A stretch of 64,000 nucleotides of DNA from Bacillota bacterium (GTDB lineage: Bacteria; Bacillota; Clostridia; Oscillospirales; CAG-382): assembly GCA_029550965.1 (NCBI GenBank), contig JAKPGJ010000027.1:86524-150523 (forward strand), written 5' to 3'. The notes beneath the pieces were generated by a model. It was not told where the DNA came from. It was given only the letters and a program-made list of their open reading frames with translations, and did not search any database. The first letter of the stretch is position 1; each line of letters opens with the position of its first letter. Of this stretch, positions 36,254 through 44,241 are shown piece by piece. A program made the translations under genes and the position numbers.

Positions 36254-37018
36254 TTATTTTTCCTTTATGTCGGAAATATCTTTTATAACCTCTCCGGCAA
36301 GGATAAATCCGGCGACCGGCGGAACGAAAGAAACGCTTCCCGGCACCTGTCTGCGGATTGTGCACTTTCTTTTCGTGCCCGGCGGGCAGACGCAGTTGGT
36401 TTTGCAGCTGCTGCTCATATCCTCAAGCGGCTCCAACGCCTTTTCCTTGGAATACACAACCTTGAGTCTTTTTATGCCGCGCTTGCGCAGCTCGTACCGC
36501 ATAACCTTGGCGAGCGGGCAAACCGAAGTGTTGTATATATCGTCCACCTCGAATTTGGTTGGGTCAAGCTTGTTGCCCGCTCCCATACAGCTTATGATGG
36601 GAACGCCGGCTTTGTTTGCGCATTCCACCAGCGCCAACTTCGCAGCTACGGTGTCCACCGCGTCTATCACATAGCTGTAGGCAGAAAAATCAAACTGGTC
36701 GGCGGTTTCGGGCAGAAAAAAGCACTTGTGCACCGTAACGACAAGCTTTGGATTTATGTCAAGCAGGCGTTCCTTTAAAACCTCCACCTTCGGTTTTCCG
36801 ATTGTAGAATGAAGCGCGAGCAGCTGACGGTTCAGGTTGGTCAGGCAGACCACGTCGTCGTCAATAATATCAATCGCACCGATGCCGCCGCGCGCCAACG
36901 CTTCCGCGGCGTACGAGCCTACCCCGCCCACGCCGAAAACGGCGACCCGCGCAGCGGCGAGCTTTTCCATCGCTTCTTTTCCAAAAAGCAGTTCCATTCT
37001 TGAAAACTGGTTCAACAT
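36254..37018 (-). CDS. tcdA: tRNA threonylcarbamoyladenosine dehydratase
   Basis: Cyclises t6A37 to ct6A37 in tRNAs reading ANN codons, using ATP. The 254-residue E1-like protein has the nucleotide motif VFGVGGVGSYAAEALARGG, the family's NLNRQ and a cysteine-rich insert around SSSCKTNCVCPPGTKRKC. The start at 37018 is chosen because GAGG lies 7 bases upstream; an ATG at 37024 abuts that site. It lies next to tRNA-Pro on the same strand. MoeB/ThiF-like sulfur-carrier E1 enzymes are related, but the length and the VVTVHKCFF region fit TcdA better. Confidence 0.88.
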   Translation of the reverse strand: MLNQFSRMELLFGKEAMEKLAAARVAVFGVGGVGSYAAEALARGGIGAIDIIDDDVVCLTNLNRQLLALHSTIGKPKVEVLKERLLDINPKLVVTVHKCFFLPETADQFDFSAYSYVIDAVDTVAAKLALVECANKAGVPIISCMGAGNKLDPTKFEVDDIYNTSVCPLAKVMRYELRKRGIKRLKVVYSKEKALEPLEDMSSSCKTNCVCPPGTKRKCTIRRQVPGSVSFVPPVAGFILAGEVIKDISDIKEK

Positions 37019-37121
37019 ATCCATGCCTCAAAATTATCTGTAGAATTTTCAATCGTTGACAAATTTGCGAAATTGTCCATAATGATTATAACAGATATTT
37101 TTAAAAAAAGGAGTTACGAAA

Positions 37122-37712
37122 ATGATAAAAATATATCTCTCGCCGAGCAATCAGCCCTATAATCTTTACTGCGTCGGCGACACCAACGAAAAAGCGCAGA
37201 TGGAAGCGCTCGCGCAGAAAATCAAGGACATTCTGGACGCCGAGTACGAATGCGAAACGGTGATGGCGACCCTCTCGATGGGCATCCGGTTCGACGAACG
37301 CCCCAAAGAAGCCAAAGACAAAGGCTGCGACATCTACCTTGCCATCCACTCCAACGCGCGCAGCGAAGGCTGTACGGAAACGGTTGCCGGCGCGGTCTGC
37401 TTCTACCACCCGAAACAGCCGCTCGGCAGAGCGCTTGCGGCGAACATATCCAAAGAACTAAACGCCATCTGCCCGGTCAAATCCACGCTGAAAAACTCCG
37501 TGGAAAGCGGCATGAACGCGTTCGGCGGGCAGGGCTACGGGGAAATCCGCAGTCCGTATCTGCACGGCGGGATGACGCCGGTTCTTGCAGAAACCAACTT
37601 CCACGACAACCCCGAAACCGCGCAGTGGATGATTAACCGCAAAGACGAAATTGCCCGGGCGTACGTTCGAGCGCTGGTAAACACACTGAACATTCCGAAA
37701 AAGGCTAAATAA
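37122..37712 (+). CDS. N-acetylmuramoyl-L-alanine amidase
   Basis: A 196-residue amidase_3-type zinc enzyme cleaving peptidoglycan between MurNAc and L-Ala. Visible are IYLSPSNQPYN at the start, DIYLAIHSNARS with the metal-binding histidine, and the late VLAETNFHDNPETAQWM block carrying the catalytic glutamate. There is no signal peptide or wall-binding domain, as in sporulation or phage-like lytic amidases that work after lysis or via another export route. AAAGGAG precedes the ATG. It sits just left of the integrated element. Confidence 0.88.
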   Translation: MIKIYLSPSNQPYNLYCVGDTNEKAQMEALAQKIKDILDAEYECETVMATLSMGIRFDERPKEAKDKGCDIYLAIHSNARSEGCTETVAGAVCFYHPKQPLGRALAANISKELNAICPVKSTLKNSVESGMNAFGGQGYGEIRSPYLHGGMTPVLAETNFHDNPETAQWMINRKDEIARAYVRALVNTLNIPKKAK

Positions 37713-37916
37713 ACAGCACGTTGTGAATCACCGGAACGACGGACTCTTTCCAAATAAAAGCTGCCTGTTCGACCAAAGCGCCTGCCGGGACCGGGATTTC
37801 GTTGTAGTGTTGATCAAGTTTTCCGATTACAACCTCTTTGCCGCCGACGGTAACGGCGACGTCTGCTCCGCACAAGGACGACTGCATGACGATAATCTTT
37901 TTAAACCGCAGTCAGT
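37705..37916 (-). pseudogene. Orphan C-terminal fragment at the element's left edge
   Basis: An open frame of about 70 codons ending at 37705 (segments GADVAVTVGGKEVVIGKLD and AAFIWKESVVPVIHNVL). It has no ribosome site at its only ATG (37887) and joins, out of frame, to the beginning of a truncated XRE gene. I read it as the 3' remnant of a host gene cut by the element or by a later deletion. The family is not recognised. Confidence 0.45.
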
Positions 37917-37970
37917 CAGTTCTCTTTGCGTTAATCCTTTTTGCTTCCTTAGTTCTGATAATGTTATCAA
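37917..37970 (-). pseudogene. Truncated XRE regulator start
   Basis: From a TTG at 37970 with AAGGAGG upstream the minus strand encodes LITLSELRKQKGLTQREL, the first helix-turn-helix residues of an XRE-type regulator. The similarity stops near 37917 and the frame then runs into unrelated sequence. It faces the intact XRE gene at 38123 divergently across an operator region. Confidence 0.55.
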
Positions 37971-38014
37971 TTTAAGACCTCCTTCCTTTTGAAATTTATT
38001 GTTTGATATTATAC

Positions 38015-38104
38015 TATCACTTATCGTGAGCGATTGCAATAGTTTTTTAAAATTTTTTCACTTATAGTGAGCCATATTGTATTTCTCACAATGCGTGATA
38101 AAAT
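38015..38104 (+). promoter_or_regulatory. Three XRE operators and the repressor promoter
   Basis: Three palindromes of the form TCAC-N5-GTGA: ATCACTTATCGTGAG (38016-38030), TTCACTTATAGTGAG (38057-38071) and CTCACAATGCGTGAT (38085-38099). The third lies inside the spacer of a promoter for the XRE gene, TTGTAT (38077-38082) and TAAAAT (38099-38104). This is a typical phage-like divergent control region and predicts negative autoregulation. Confidence 0.7.
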
Positions 38105-38122
38105 AAATGTGAGGTGTGTATA

Positions 38123-38509
38123 ATGTTTCCAAAAAGATTGAAAGAGTTGCGAGGTGAAAAAGGTTTATCACAAAGAGAATTAGCCAAACTTCTCAACATA
38201 TCATCTAGCACAATAGCAATGTACGAAACCGGCCAAAGAGATCCCGATACTGAAACCTTGCAACGTCTCTCGGAGTTTTTTGGATGCAGCGTGGACTACC
38301 TCCTTGGCCGCACCGACATCCGCAACCCTGCCGACGAAATAGCCAATGCAGTCAAGGACGATCCGGAGCTTGCGGACTTCTGGAATTTGCTACGGCAAAG
38401 GGAGGACCTGAAACTGCTGTTCAAGCAGACAAAAAAGCTGGAGCCAAGGGAGATACAGCAGATAATACGGATTATCAAGGCGATTGAGGATGATGAAGCA
38501 AACGAATAA
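38123..38509 (+). CDS. XRE family transcriptional regulator
   Basis: A phage-repressor-like DNA-binding protein of about 128 residues. The N-terminal HTH is RLKELRGEKGLSQRELAKLLNIS followed by the recognition block TIAMYETGQRDPD; the C-terminal half is charged and helical. The ATG at 38123 has GAGGTG upstream. It sits between three operator palindromes and an ImmA-like protease gene, as in ICEBs1-type repressor/antirepressor pairs. It probably keeps the element's recombinase silent. Confidence 0.85.
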   Translation: MFPKRLKELRGEKGLSQRELAKLLNISSSTIAMYETGQRDPDTETLQRLSEFFGCSVDYLLGRTDIRNPADEIANAVKDDPELADFWNLLRQREDLKLLFKQTKKLEPREIQQIIRIIKAIEDDEANE

Positions 38510-38532
38510 CTTGATAGAGGGAGGCTTATGGT

Positions 38533-38874
38533 ATGCCAATAGATTTATTGGACAAGCCTCTATTGAAAGGCTTAATAAAAGGTGATATCCCGTTTCACGA
38601 ATTAATGTACGCTTATGGAATACGGGTAATAATTGCAAATATAAGTAGCAAAATTTACGGCTTTACATATGTCAGCAGTAAAAACAACTTCTACATAATC
38701 CTCAATGGCAACATCTCATATGAAACGCAATGCAAAGTACTAATCCACGAATTGGCGCATATTCTCAACGATATACCAAAGCAAAGCTATTATATTGGCC
38801 TTGATATGCAGTATGAATATATCGAAAAAGAGGCTGATAAAGTAGCTGAAAGCTTTATAAAATATATAGTTTAG
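38533..38874 (+). CDS. ImmA/IrrE-like metallopeptidase
   Basis: A 113-residue zinc protease-like protein with the HExxH motif in VLIHELAHILND (about residues 73-84) and a downstream glutamate in EYIEKEADKVAE. In ICEBs1 and phages such proteins cleave the partner XRE repressor; that role fits here because it lies 23 bases after the XRE gene. It is short compared with many ImmA proteins and lacks extra domains. Confidence 0.82.
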   Translation: MPIDLLDKPLLKGLIKGDIPFHELMYAYGIRVIIANISSKIYGFTYVSSKNNFYIILNGNISYETQCKVLIHELAHILNDIPKQSYYIGLDMQYEYIEKEADKVAESFIKYIV

Positions 38875-38892
38875 TGTTATGGAGGGGTTGTC

Positions 38893-39798
38893 ATGAAATT
38901 TTACCAAAAGAATTGGTTTATTTGGCTTATGCTTATTTTCATTGCTCCGGTTGGTATAGTTCTATTGTGGACTCAGAAAAAATACAATCCTACTAATCGT
39001 GTTATATTATCGGTCATATTTTTGGTATTTTTCATTTTGGTTGTACCAAAGTCAAATGAAGACAATAAAAATTCAGAACATGTTGCCATAGAGAATGAAA
39101 ACAATCCTTCGCAAATTGTTCTTGAAGCTACTCAAGAAGAACATAGCACTGCAGACAATACAAGTAAGAGTGAAGATATATCAAGAGACGATGAAAATAT
39201 TGATGATAATCAGTTGTATAATAATCTTGAAAAGATCGAATTAACTTATGAACTTCAAGATATATTAGATAAAAAGCAGAAGGTAGTAATTTGGATTACG
39301 AACAATTCTGATAAAATACTCTCTGGAAATCTGCGAATAGACATAAAAAGCCGTGAGAATCATATCTTGGCTATTGACAGCTTTCTCATTGATGATTTGA
39401 AGCCAGGTCAAAAAAAATATGCAATTATGATGGCAGATACTACTTACCCTGTAGATAATATTGCATATTCATGGTCGGATGTGGAATTCACAGAATCGCC
39501 CATTAAAGAAGCTAATAAGACATTAGATGTTGACGCAACAAAAGAACTGACAGATGATGTGCACATGAATTTTGGCGGTGCTGGGAATCCGGAATATAAA
39601 ACGTCCTGGTATGATTATATTGAAAAAATTGAAGTATATACGGACGGAAAAAGCAAATGGGCAGAGGTTACCTTAAACATTTCCGAATCAAAAAAATGCG
39701 ACCAAATTGCCAGGGCTATTTTATATTTAGAGGATTATCTAATAAGAGTTAAGGCATTGGATACATCTAATAATCAGATTTTAGAAGTGTATAAATGA
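38893..39798 (+). CDS. Membrane-anchored protein of unknown function
   Basis: A 301-residue protein with two N-terminal hydrophobic segments (about 9-27 and 36-52). A low-complexity acidic linker follows (about 53-110) and then a beta-rich domain, probably outside the cell. I do not recognise the family. GGAGGGG lies before the ATG. It is AT-rich, unlike most of the window, and its end overlaps the recombinase reading frame. As the only non-regulatory passenger it is the likely cargo of the element. Confidence 0.7.
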   Translation: MKFYQKNWFIWLMLIFIAPVGIVLLWTQKKYNPTNRVILSVIFLVFFILVVPKSNEDNKNSEHVAIENENNPSQIVLEATQEEHSTADNTSKSEDISRDDENIDDNQLYNNLEKIELTYELQDILDKKQKVVIWITNNSDKILSGNLRIDIKSRENHILAIDSFLIDDLKPGQKKYAIMMADTTYPVDNIAYSWSDVEFTESPIKEANKTLDVDATKELTDDVHMNFGGAGNPEYKTSWYDYIEKIEVYTDGKSKWAEVTLNISESKKCDQIARAILYLEDYLIRVKALDTSNNQILEVYK

Positions 39799-39806
39799 GG
39801 TATTAT

Positions 39807-41423
39807 ATGTTAAAAGCCGCCGCATATGCACGCTATAGCAGCGACAACCAGCGTGAAGAGAGCATTGAAGCTCAGCTCCGCGCTATCCGTGAGTATTGCC
39901 AAAAAAACGATATACAGCTCGTTAAGATATACACTGACGAAGCTAAAAGCGCTACAACAGACGACAGGCCCGGCTTCCTGCAGATGATACAGGACAGCGC
40001 CATGGGCCTGTTTTCTGCTGTCATCGTCCATAAACTGGACAGGTTTAGCCGAGATAGGTATGACAGTGCTTTTTACAAGCGGCAGCTCCGAAAGAACGGC
40101 GTTAGGCTTATATCTGTGCTTGAGCACCTGGACGATAGCCCAGAATCAATCATCCTGGAATCCGTCCTGGAGGGTATGGCCGAATACTATTCACGGAACC
40201 TAGCCAGGGAGACAATGAAGGGAATGAAGGAAACAGCCCTGAAGTGCAAGCATACCGGCGGTATTCCTCCTCTTGGCTTTGATGTCGGTCCTGACAAAAC
40301 ATATGTAATTAACGAAACTGAAGCGGAGGCAATTCGCCTTATTTTCAATATGTATGCTGATGGCCACGGCTACGGAGCCATAATAGATACCCTTAATTCC
40401 AAGGGCTACAAAACTAAAAGGGGCAACACTTTTGGTAAAAACAGCATTCATGAGCTCTTGACTAATGAGAAGTATATCGGCACTTTCGTATTCAATAAGG
40501 CATCTAAAATGTTTAACGGGAAAAGAAACAGCCATAGATTAAAGCCTGATGATGAAATTATCCGTATTCCGGGTGGTTGTCCGGCAATTATTTCTAATGA
40601 ATTATGGGAAAGGGTGCAGGCGAGATTGAAAGCGAATAAAAGGGCCTCTGGTGCCTATTCTGCAAAGATTGTTTACTTATTGTCCGGTCGTATCTTCTGT
40701 GGCAGCTGCGGCGGGGCCATGGTAGGTAATCGGGCCAAGATGGGAAGAAATAAAACTGAATATGCCTATTACGGCTGCAGTAATAGAAAGACAAAAAGGA
40801 CCTGTGACATGAAGGCTGTCAATAAGGCATTCATTGAAGAAAAGGTCCTTGATGCTCTTTATGAAAATCTTTTCGCTGATCACGTTATCGACTTGGCCAC
40901 AGAAATGACTTATAACCATGCGGCCACTCAAAACACGGAAATACCTAAACAAATAGCCACTATTGAAAAGCAGCTAGGGAAAGTGGAGATTGAGATTAGA
41001 AATATAGTTAATGCCATTGCCGCCGGAATGTTCCACGAGTCCATGAAAGAAAAAATGGACGAGCTAGAAGCCACAAAGTCCACCCTACGGATCCGGTTGG
41101 AAGAGGCAAAGCTCCAGCAGCAGACCCATTCCCTATCCCGTGAACAGATACGCTCTTTCTTGGCCCGCTATAGAAATATTAAAGAAATGCCCCCAGAGGA
41201 GCAAAAGAAGGCTGTTCAAGTTTTCGTGGAGCGTATCACGGTATATGATGATCGCATCGATATGGATATCCTAACTATTCCAAGTAACAGCCCCAGTGAA
41301 AAGAAAAATAAAAAAACCGCCAGTCGGCCCACTGGCGGTTATGATGAAACTACTCAAGAAAGCGGTTCAGGCCCTCTTGGCAGTAGTTTGGACTTGTTGG
41401 TGGAGGCGGCGCGCGCTTCATAA
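39807..41423 (+). CDS. Large serine recombinase
   Basis: A site-specific recombinase of about 538 residues that would integrate and excise the element. The resolvase-type N-terminal domain begins AAAYARYSSDNQREESIEAQ with the catalytic serine. The recombinase domain follows, then a zinc-ribbon with CGSCGG and a later GCSN/TCDMK pair, and a coiled-coil stretch (about 380-450). The ATG at 39807 has GAGG 6 bases upstream; an ATG at 39795 overlaps the previous stop. The last residues (after about 41395) are GC-rich and read into the flanking GH84 gene. Confidence 0.9.
   Translation: MLKAAAYARYSSDNQREESIEAQLRAIREYCQKNDIQLVKIYTDEAKSATTDDRPGFLQMIQDSAMGLFSAVIVHKLDRFSRDRYDSAFYKRQLRKNGVRLISVLEHLDDSPESIILESVLEGMAEYYSRNLARETMKGMKETALKCKHTGGIPPLGFDVGPDKTYVINETEAEAIRLIFNMYADGHGYGAIIDTLNSKGYKTKRGNTFGKNSIHELLTNEKYIGTFVFNKASKMFNGKRNSHRLKPDDEIIRIPGGCPAIISNELWERVQARLKANKRASGAYSAKIVYLLSGRIFCGSCGGAMVGNRAKMGRNKTEYAYYGCSNRKTKRTCDMKAVNKAFIEEKVLDALYENLFADHVIDLATEMTYNHAATQNTEIPKQIATIEKQLGKVEIEIRNIVNAIAAGMFHESMKEKMDELEATKSTLRIRLEEAKLQQQTHSLSREQIRSFLARYRNIKEMPPEEQKKAVQVFVERITVYDDRIDMDILTIPSNSPSEKKNKKTASRPTGGYDETTQESGSGPLGSSLDLLVEAARAS
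41309..41340 (-). terminator. Terminator inside the recombinase 3' end
   Basis: Hairpin AACCGCCAGT / ACTGGCGGTT followed on the minus strand by TTTTTT. It would stop leftward transcription from the GH84/HAD side entering the element, although it lies within the recombinase coding frame. Confidence 0.65.
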
Positions 41424-41878
41424 AACCGCCGGCGAAAATCGTTGACCAGCCGAACGTGGTTTTGCGCGGTCTCGGCGGTCCTGACCGCCAAGTCGTCCAA
41501 CAGCAGCGCAAAATGCCGGATGCCCAACTGATATACGGAATCGTATTTTTCGATCAGCCGGGCAAAATCCTTCTCATAACCCGCATCCGAAAAATCAAAA
41601 TCCAAACCGGGCGACAGCGCGTAGGTAAAGCGGACGCCGTTCTCTTTGGCGAGCGCATCAAGCTCCCGGAATTTTTCTTTTTCTTCGGCCGTGTAGGCGT
41701 CGCGCCAGAAATCCCGATGCTTCGGGTCGTTTTTCGGCGCGTAAATATAGGTGTTACAGCGGCGCTCGCCTAAAAACCGTATCATGGAAAGCCGGTCCGC
41801 ATGGGACCACGGCGTTCCGTAGAAACCCTCGACAACCCCTCTGATTAAGAAACTTTCAGTAATAGTAAAACCCCCGTT
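41405..41878 (-). pseudogene. Broken GH84 (beta-N-acetylglucosaminidase-like) gene
   Basis: The minus strand encodes the start of a GH84 catalytic domain: RGVVEGFYGTPWSHADRL, then NTYIYAPKNDPKHRDFWRD, VRFTYALSPGLDFDFSD and HFALLLDDL with the catalytic Asp pair. The frame breaks off after NDFRRRFYEAR, where the element's recombinase gene begins on the other strand. Upstream there is no proper start codon: the frame opens right after a TAA. About half of the domain is missing and was not found on the far side of the element (37.7 kb). Confidence 0.75.
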
Positions 41879-42007
41879 TTACGCTTGATAAGTATAGCCG
41901 CCGCCGAGCGCGCCGCAGGAGCAGTTTTTTAGCATCGCGGCGGTTTCTTCGGCCGGCAAAATCCGTTTTTTTTTTTTGCCGCATATCGCGGAACGGAAAA
42001 ACGCTCT
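41879..42007. other. Short degenerate spacer with T12 run
   Basis: Between the GH84 fragment and the HAD gene lies a run of twelve T (41966-41977). On the minus strand a short frame ends in SCGALGGGYTYQA and has no recognisable start. Probably decayed coding sequence. Confidence 0.4.
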
Positions 42008-42784
42008 TTATTTGGGCACGATATCGCCGACGCCGTTTAGAATCAGTCTCGGACGGTACGGGTACCGCTCGACGTCCTCGCGTTTCGTAACGCCGGAGAG
42101 CACAAGAATCGGGTCAAGACCGCTTTCGATGCCCGCGATGATGTCCGTGTCCATGCGGTCGCCGATCATGGCGGCTTCGGAAGAATGGACGCCCAGCATC
42201 TGCAGTCCGGTGCGCATCATGAGCGGATTGGGTTTTCCGACGTAATACGCGCGCTTGCCGGTCGTCACCTCGATCGGGGCGACGAAAGCCTGACATGCCG
42301 GTACAATGCCGTCCTCGGAAGGACCGGTCAGGTCGGGATTCGTGCCGATCAGCTTCGCGCCGTTCATCACCAGCCGCATCGCGCGGCAGATGGAATCATA
42401 GTTGTAGTTGGTCGATTCACCGATGACGACGTAATCGGGATCGACGTCGTTGATGATAATGCCCGCGTCGTGCAGGGCGTTGAAAAGCCCCGGTTCTCCG
42501 ATCACATAGGCGGAACATCCCGGGCTTTGGCGACTCAAAAACTTCGCCGTAGCGAGCGCGCTGGTATAAAAATGGCTCTCGTCCACGTCCAGTCCCATGC
42601 GTTTCAGCTTCTGCTGCAGTTCCCTCGGCGTCTTGCCGCTCGCGTTGGTCAGGAACAAAAACTGCTTGTCCTCTTTGTACAACCAGTCGACGAACTCCTT
42701 GACGCCCGGCAGCAGACGCGAACCGTGGTAGATAACGCCGTCCATATCGCATATAAAGCCTTTTTTCTGTCTGAGTGTCTCCAT
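42008..42784 (-). CDS. HAD-IIA family phosphatase (NagD/AraL-like)
   Basis: A 258-residue HAD hydrolase with DMDGVIYHGSRLLPG (nucleophile aspartate near residue 14), FLTNASGKTPREL (motif II) and VGKPNPLMM / MIGDRMDTDI (motifs III-IV). It has the C2B-type cap of the NagD/AraL group, so a sugar phosphate or nucleotide is the likely substrate. AAAGGAA precedes the ATG. Intact, though it lies between two pseudogenes. Confidence 0.9.
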   Translation of the reverse strand: METLRQKKGFICDMDGVIYHGSRLLPGVKEFVDWLYKEDKQFLFLTNASGKTPRELQQKLKRMGLDVDESHFYTSALATAKFLSRQSPGCSAYVIGEPGLFNALHDAGIIINDVDPDYVVIGESTNYNYDSICRAMRLVMNGAKLIGTNPDLTGPSEDGIVPACQAFVAPIEVTTGKRAYYVGKPNPLMMRTGLQMLGVHSSEAAMIGDRMDTDIIAGIESGLDPILVLSGVTKREDVERYPYRPRLILNGVGDIVPK

Positions 42785-42931
42785 ATTCTGTTTCCTTTGT
42801 TAAAAAATTTGTTCAAAAAATCGTTACGGATTATTATATCATACAATTCTCCGCCGCGAAACCCCATTATGTAAAATTCTCGATAAAATTGCCATTTTTT
42901 GTTGAAAATTACCGCGCTTCGGTGTCGAAAA

Positions 42932-43153
42932 GACAAAATCATTGTTATAAAAAACGGCGAAATCGCAGGAATCGGCGCCCTTTAAACCCTGATGGCAGAA
43001 CGGGGCGCGTATTACACCCTGTTCTCCACGCAGGCGAAACGCTATATCGCCCCCGCGGACGAAAGCGTCCGAATCCATCATCCGTCAAGGCCGGATATGC
43101 GCCCGCCCCGCCCGGACGACGGTTCTCCCGTTGCCGTTTTCAGGCGCACGTAA
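42932..43153 (+). pseudogene. Relic of an ABC exporter ATP-binding domain
   Basis: The plus strand reads DKIIVIKNGEIAGIG, a stop codon at 42983-42985, then TLMAERGAYYTLFSTQAKRY. This is the C-terminal end of a fused permease/ATPase exporter (MsbA type), where HEE residues are normal at the stop. Upstream parts are not recognisable, so only the tail survives, with an in-frame stop. It fills the otherwise empty gap 42785-43156. Confidence 0.6.
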
Positions 43154-43156
43154 ATT

Positions 43157-43543
43157 TTAAAACTGGCTGCATAACCGTCTATAAAAAGGTTGAAGCCTCA
43201 CCAGCACGGAATCGGTGAGGCTTTCGTTTGCCTGCATGAAATACAAAACGGCGCCGAGAATCGTTAATGCGATCGACAACGCGCACAAAACGCATAGGAT
43301 CATCGAAAACGTGCGCAAAACGCCCGTGCAGTTTTTTATGCAGAAAATCGTCAAAATCAAAGCCGTTGCGGAAAAAAGAAGCGCGATGACGCCGAAGCTG
43401 TTGATGACAGGATTATCGAAGAACATAAGAAAATCCATTCCGCCCGCGTCCGGCACATAGCCGTCCATATACGCGAAGGTCATCCCGATACCGATTCCGG
43501 TCAGCAGGACGGACAGGACAAACACGATTATTTTCTTTTTCAT
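43157..43543 (-). CDS. Small polytopic membrane protein
   Basis: About 128 residues with three or four hydrophobic segments (N-terminal KKKIIVFVLSVLLTG, then near 45-65, 70-95 and 97-110 of this reading). Not recognised. The ATG at 43543 is the best start relative to the first membrane segment; a longer frame reaches 43594. The upstream gap 43595-43827 is AT-rich and holds nothing else I can support. Confidence 0.5.
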   Translation of the reverse strand: MKKKIIVFVLSVLLTGIGIGMTFAYMDGYVPDAGGMDFLMFFDNPVINSFGVIALLFSATALILTIFCIKNCTGVLRTFSMILCVLCALSIALTILGAVLYFMQANESLTDSVLVRLQPFYRRLCSQF

Positions 43544-43827
43544 AGCGGCTGCAGCACCCCCATTCGGTCCGCCTTTAAAAAAACGACCGATCAACGAATT
43601 ACTTTGAATTTACTTCATTGTACTTTACCTTTTTCTTTCTGTCAATAAAAACATAATTAAAAGAAAAGCCAATATATTTATAGTAGCGCGGCAGCAGAAC
43701 CGTCTTTATTCCGCAATAATTTTAATTTGGTTTGAAACATTAAATAAATAAAGCAATATCGGTTTAATTTAACACATAAATTTTACAAAATCTATACACT
43801 TTTTCTAAATTTAGTGGTAAACTGCTC

Positions 43828-43856
43828 TTGCGATATCCGCGAACCGTGGATAGAAT
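43828..43856 (+). promoter_or_regulatory. Probable promoter of the hyp-hydrogenase operon
   Basis: TTGCGA (43828-43833) and TAGAAT (43851-43856), spacer 17, 21 bases before hypA. It is the only reasonable candidate seen before the cluster of 18 co-directional genes. Confidence 0.5.
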
Positions 43857-43877
43857 ATTATATTTTTCGAGGAAGCC

Positions 43878-44225
43878 ATGCATGAAACAGCTTTGATGCA
43901 GAATATGCTGGCCATCGTGGATAAAGTCATCGAAGGGCAGCAGGTGAAAAAAGTAAACAGCATTACCCTGTCCGTCGGAAAGCTGTCCAACGCTTTGCCC
44001 GACGCGCTTACGTTTGCGTTTGAAGCGTTAACGGCCGACACGCCGTTGAAAGGCTGCAAACTGATTTTAAAAGAACTGCCCGCTGTGGCGGTCTGCGAAG
44101 CCTGCGGCGCGGATACGATACTGAACGACTTTCCGTTTTCATGCCCGAAATGCGGCGGAAAGTTTTATACCATCGTTCAGGGCGAAGATATATATATCGA
44201 AAGCATCGATTGCGAATTAGAATAA
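43878..44225 (+). CDS. hypA: Hydrogenase nickel metallochaperone HypA
   Basis: A 115-residue protein delivering nickel to the hydrogenase large subunit with HypB. It begins with the nickel ligand sequence MHE and has the zinc site CEACG...CPKCG near residues 74-94. First gene of the maturation block. Confidence 0.95.
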   Translation: MHETALMQNMLAIVDKVIEGQQVKKVNSITLSVGKLSNALPDALTFAFEALTADTPLKGCKLILKELPAVAVCEACGADTILNDFPFSCPKCGGKFYTIVQGEDIYIESIDCELE

Positions 44226-44241
44226 AGAAAGGCTACCAACC

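Noticed and set aside
37913..41429. Seven-base match AAACCGC near both ends of the element (37913-37919 and 41423-41429) as attachment core
   Set aside because: Too short and common to claim as att sites, and the composition break on the right lies slightly earlier (about 41.40 kb).
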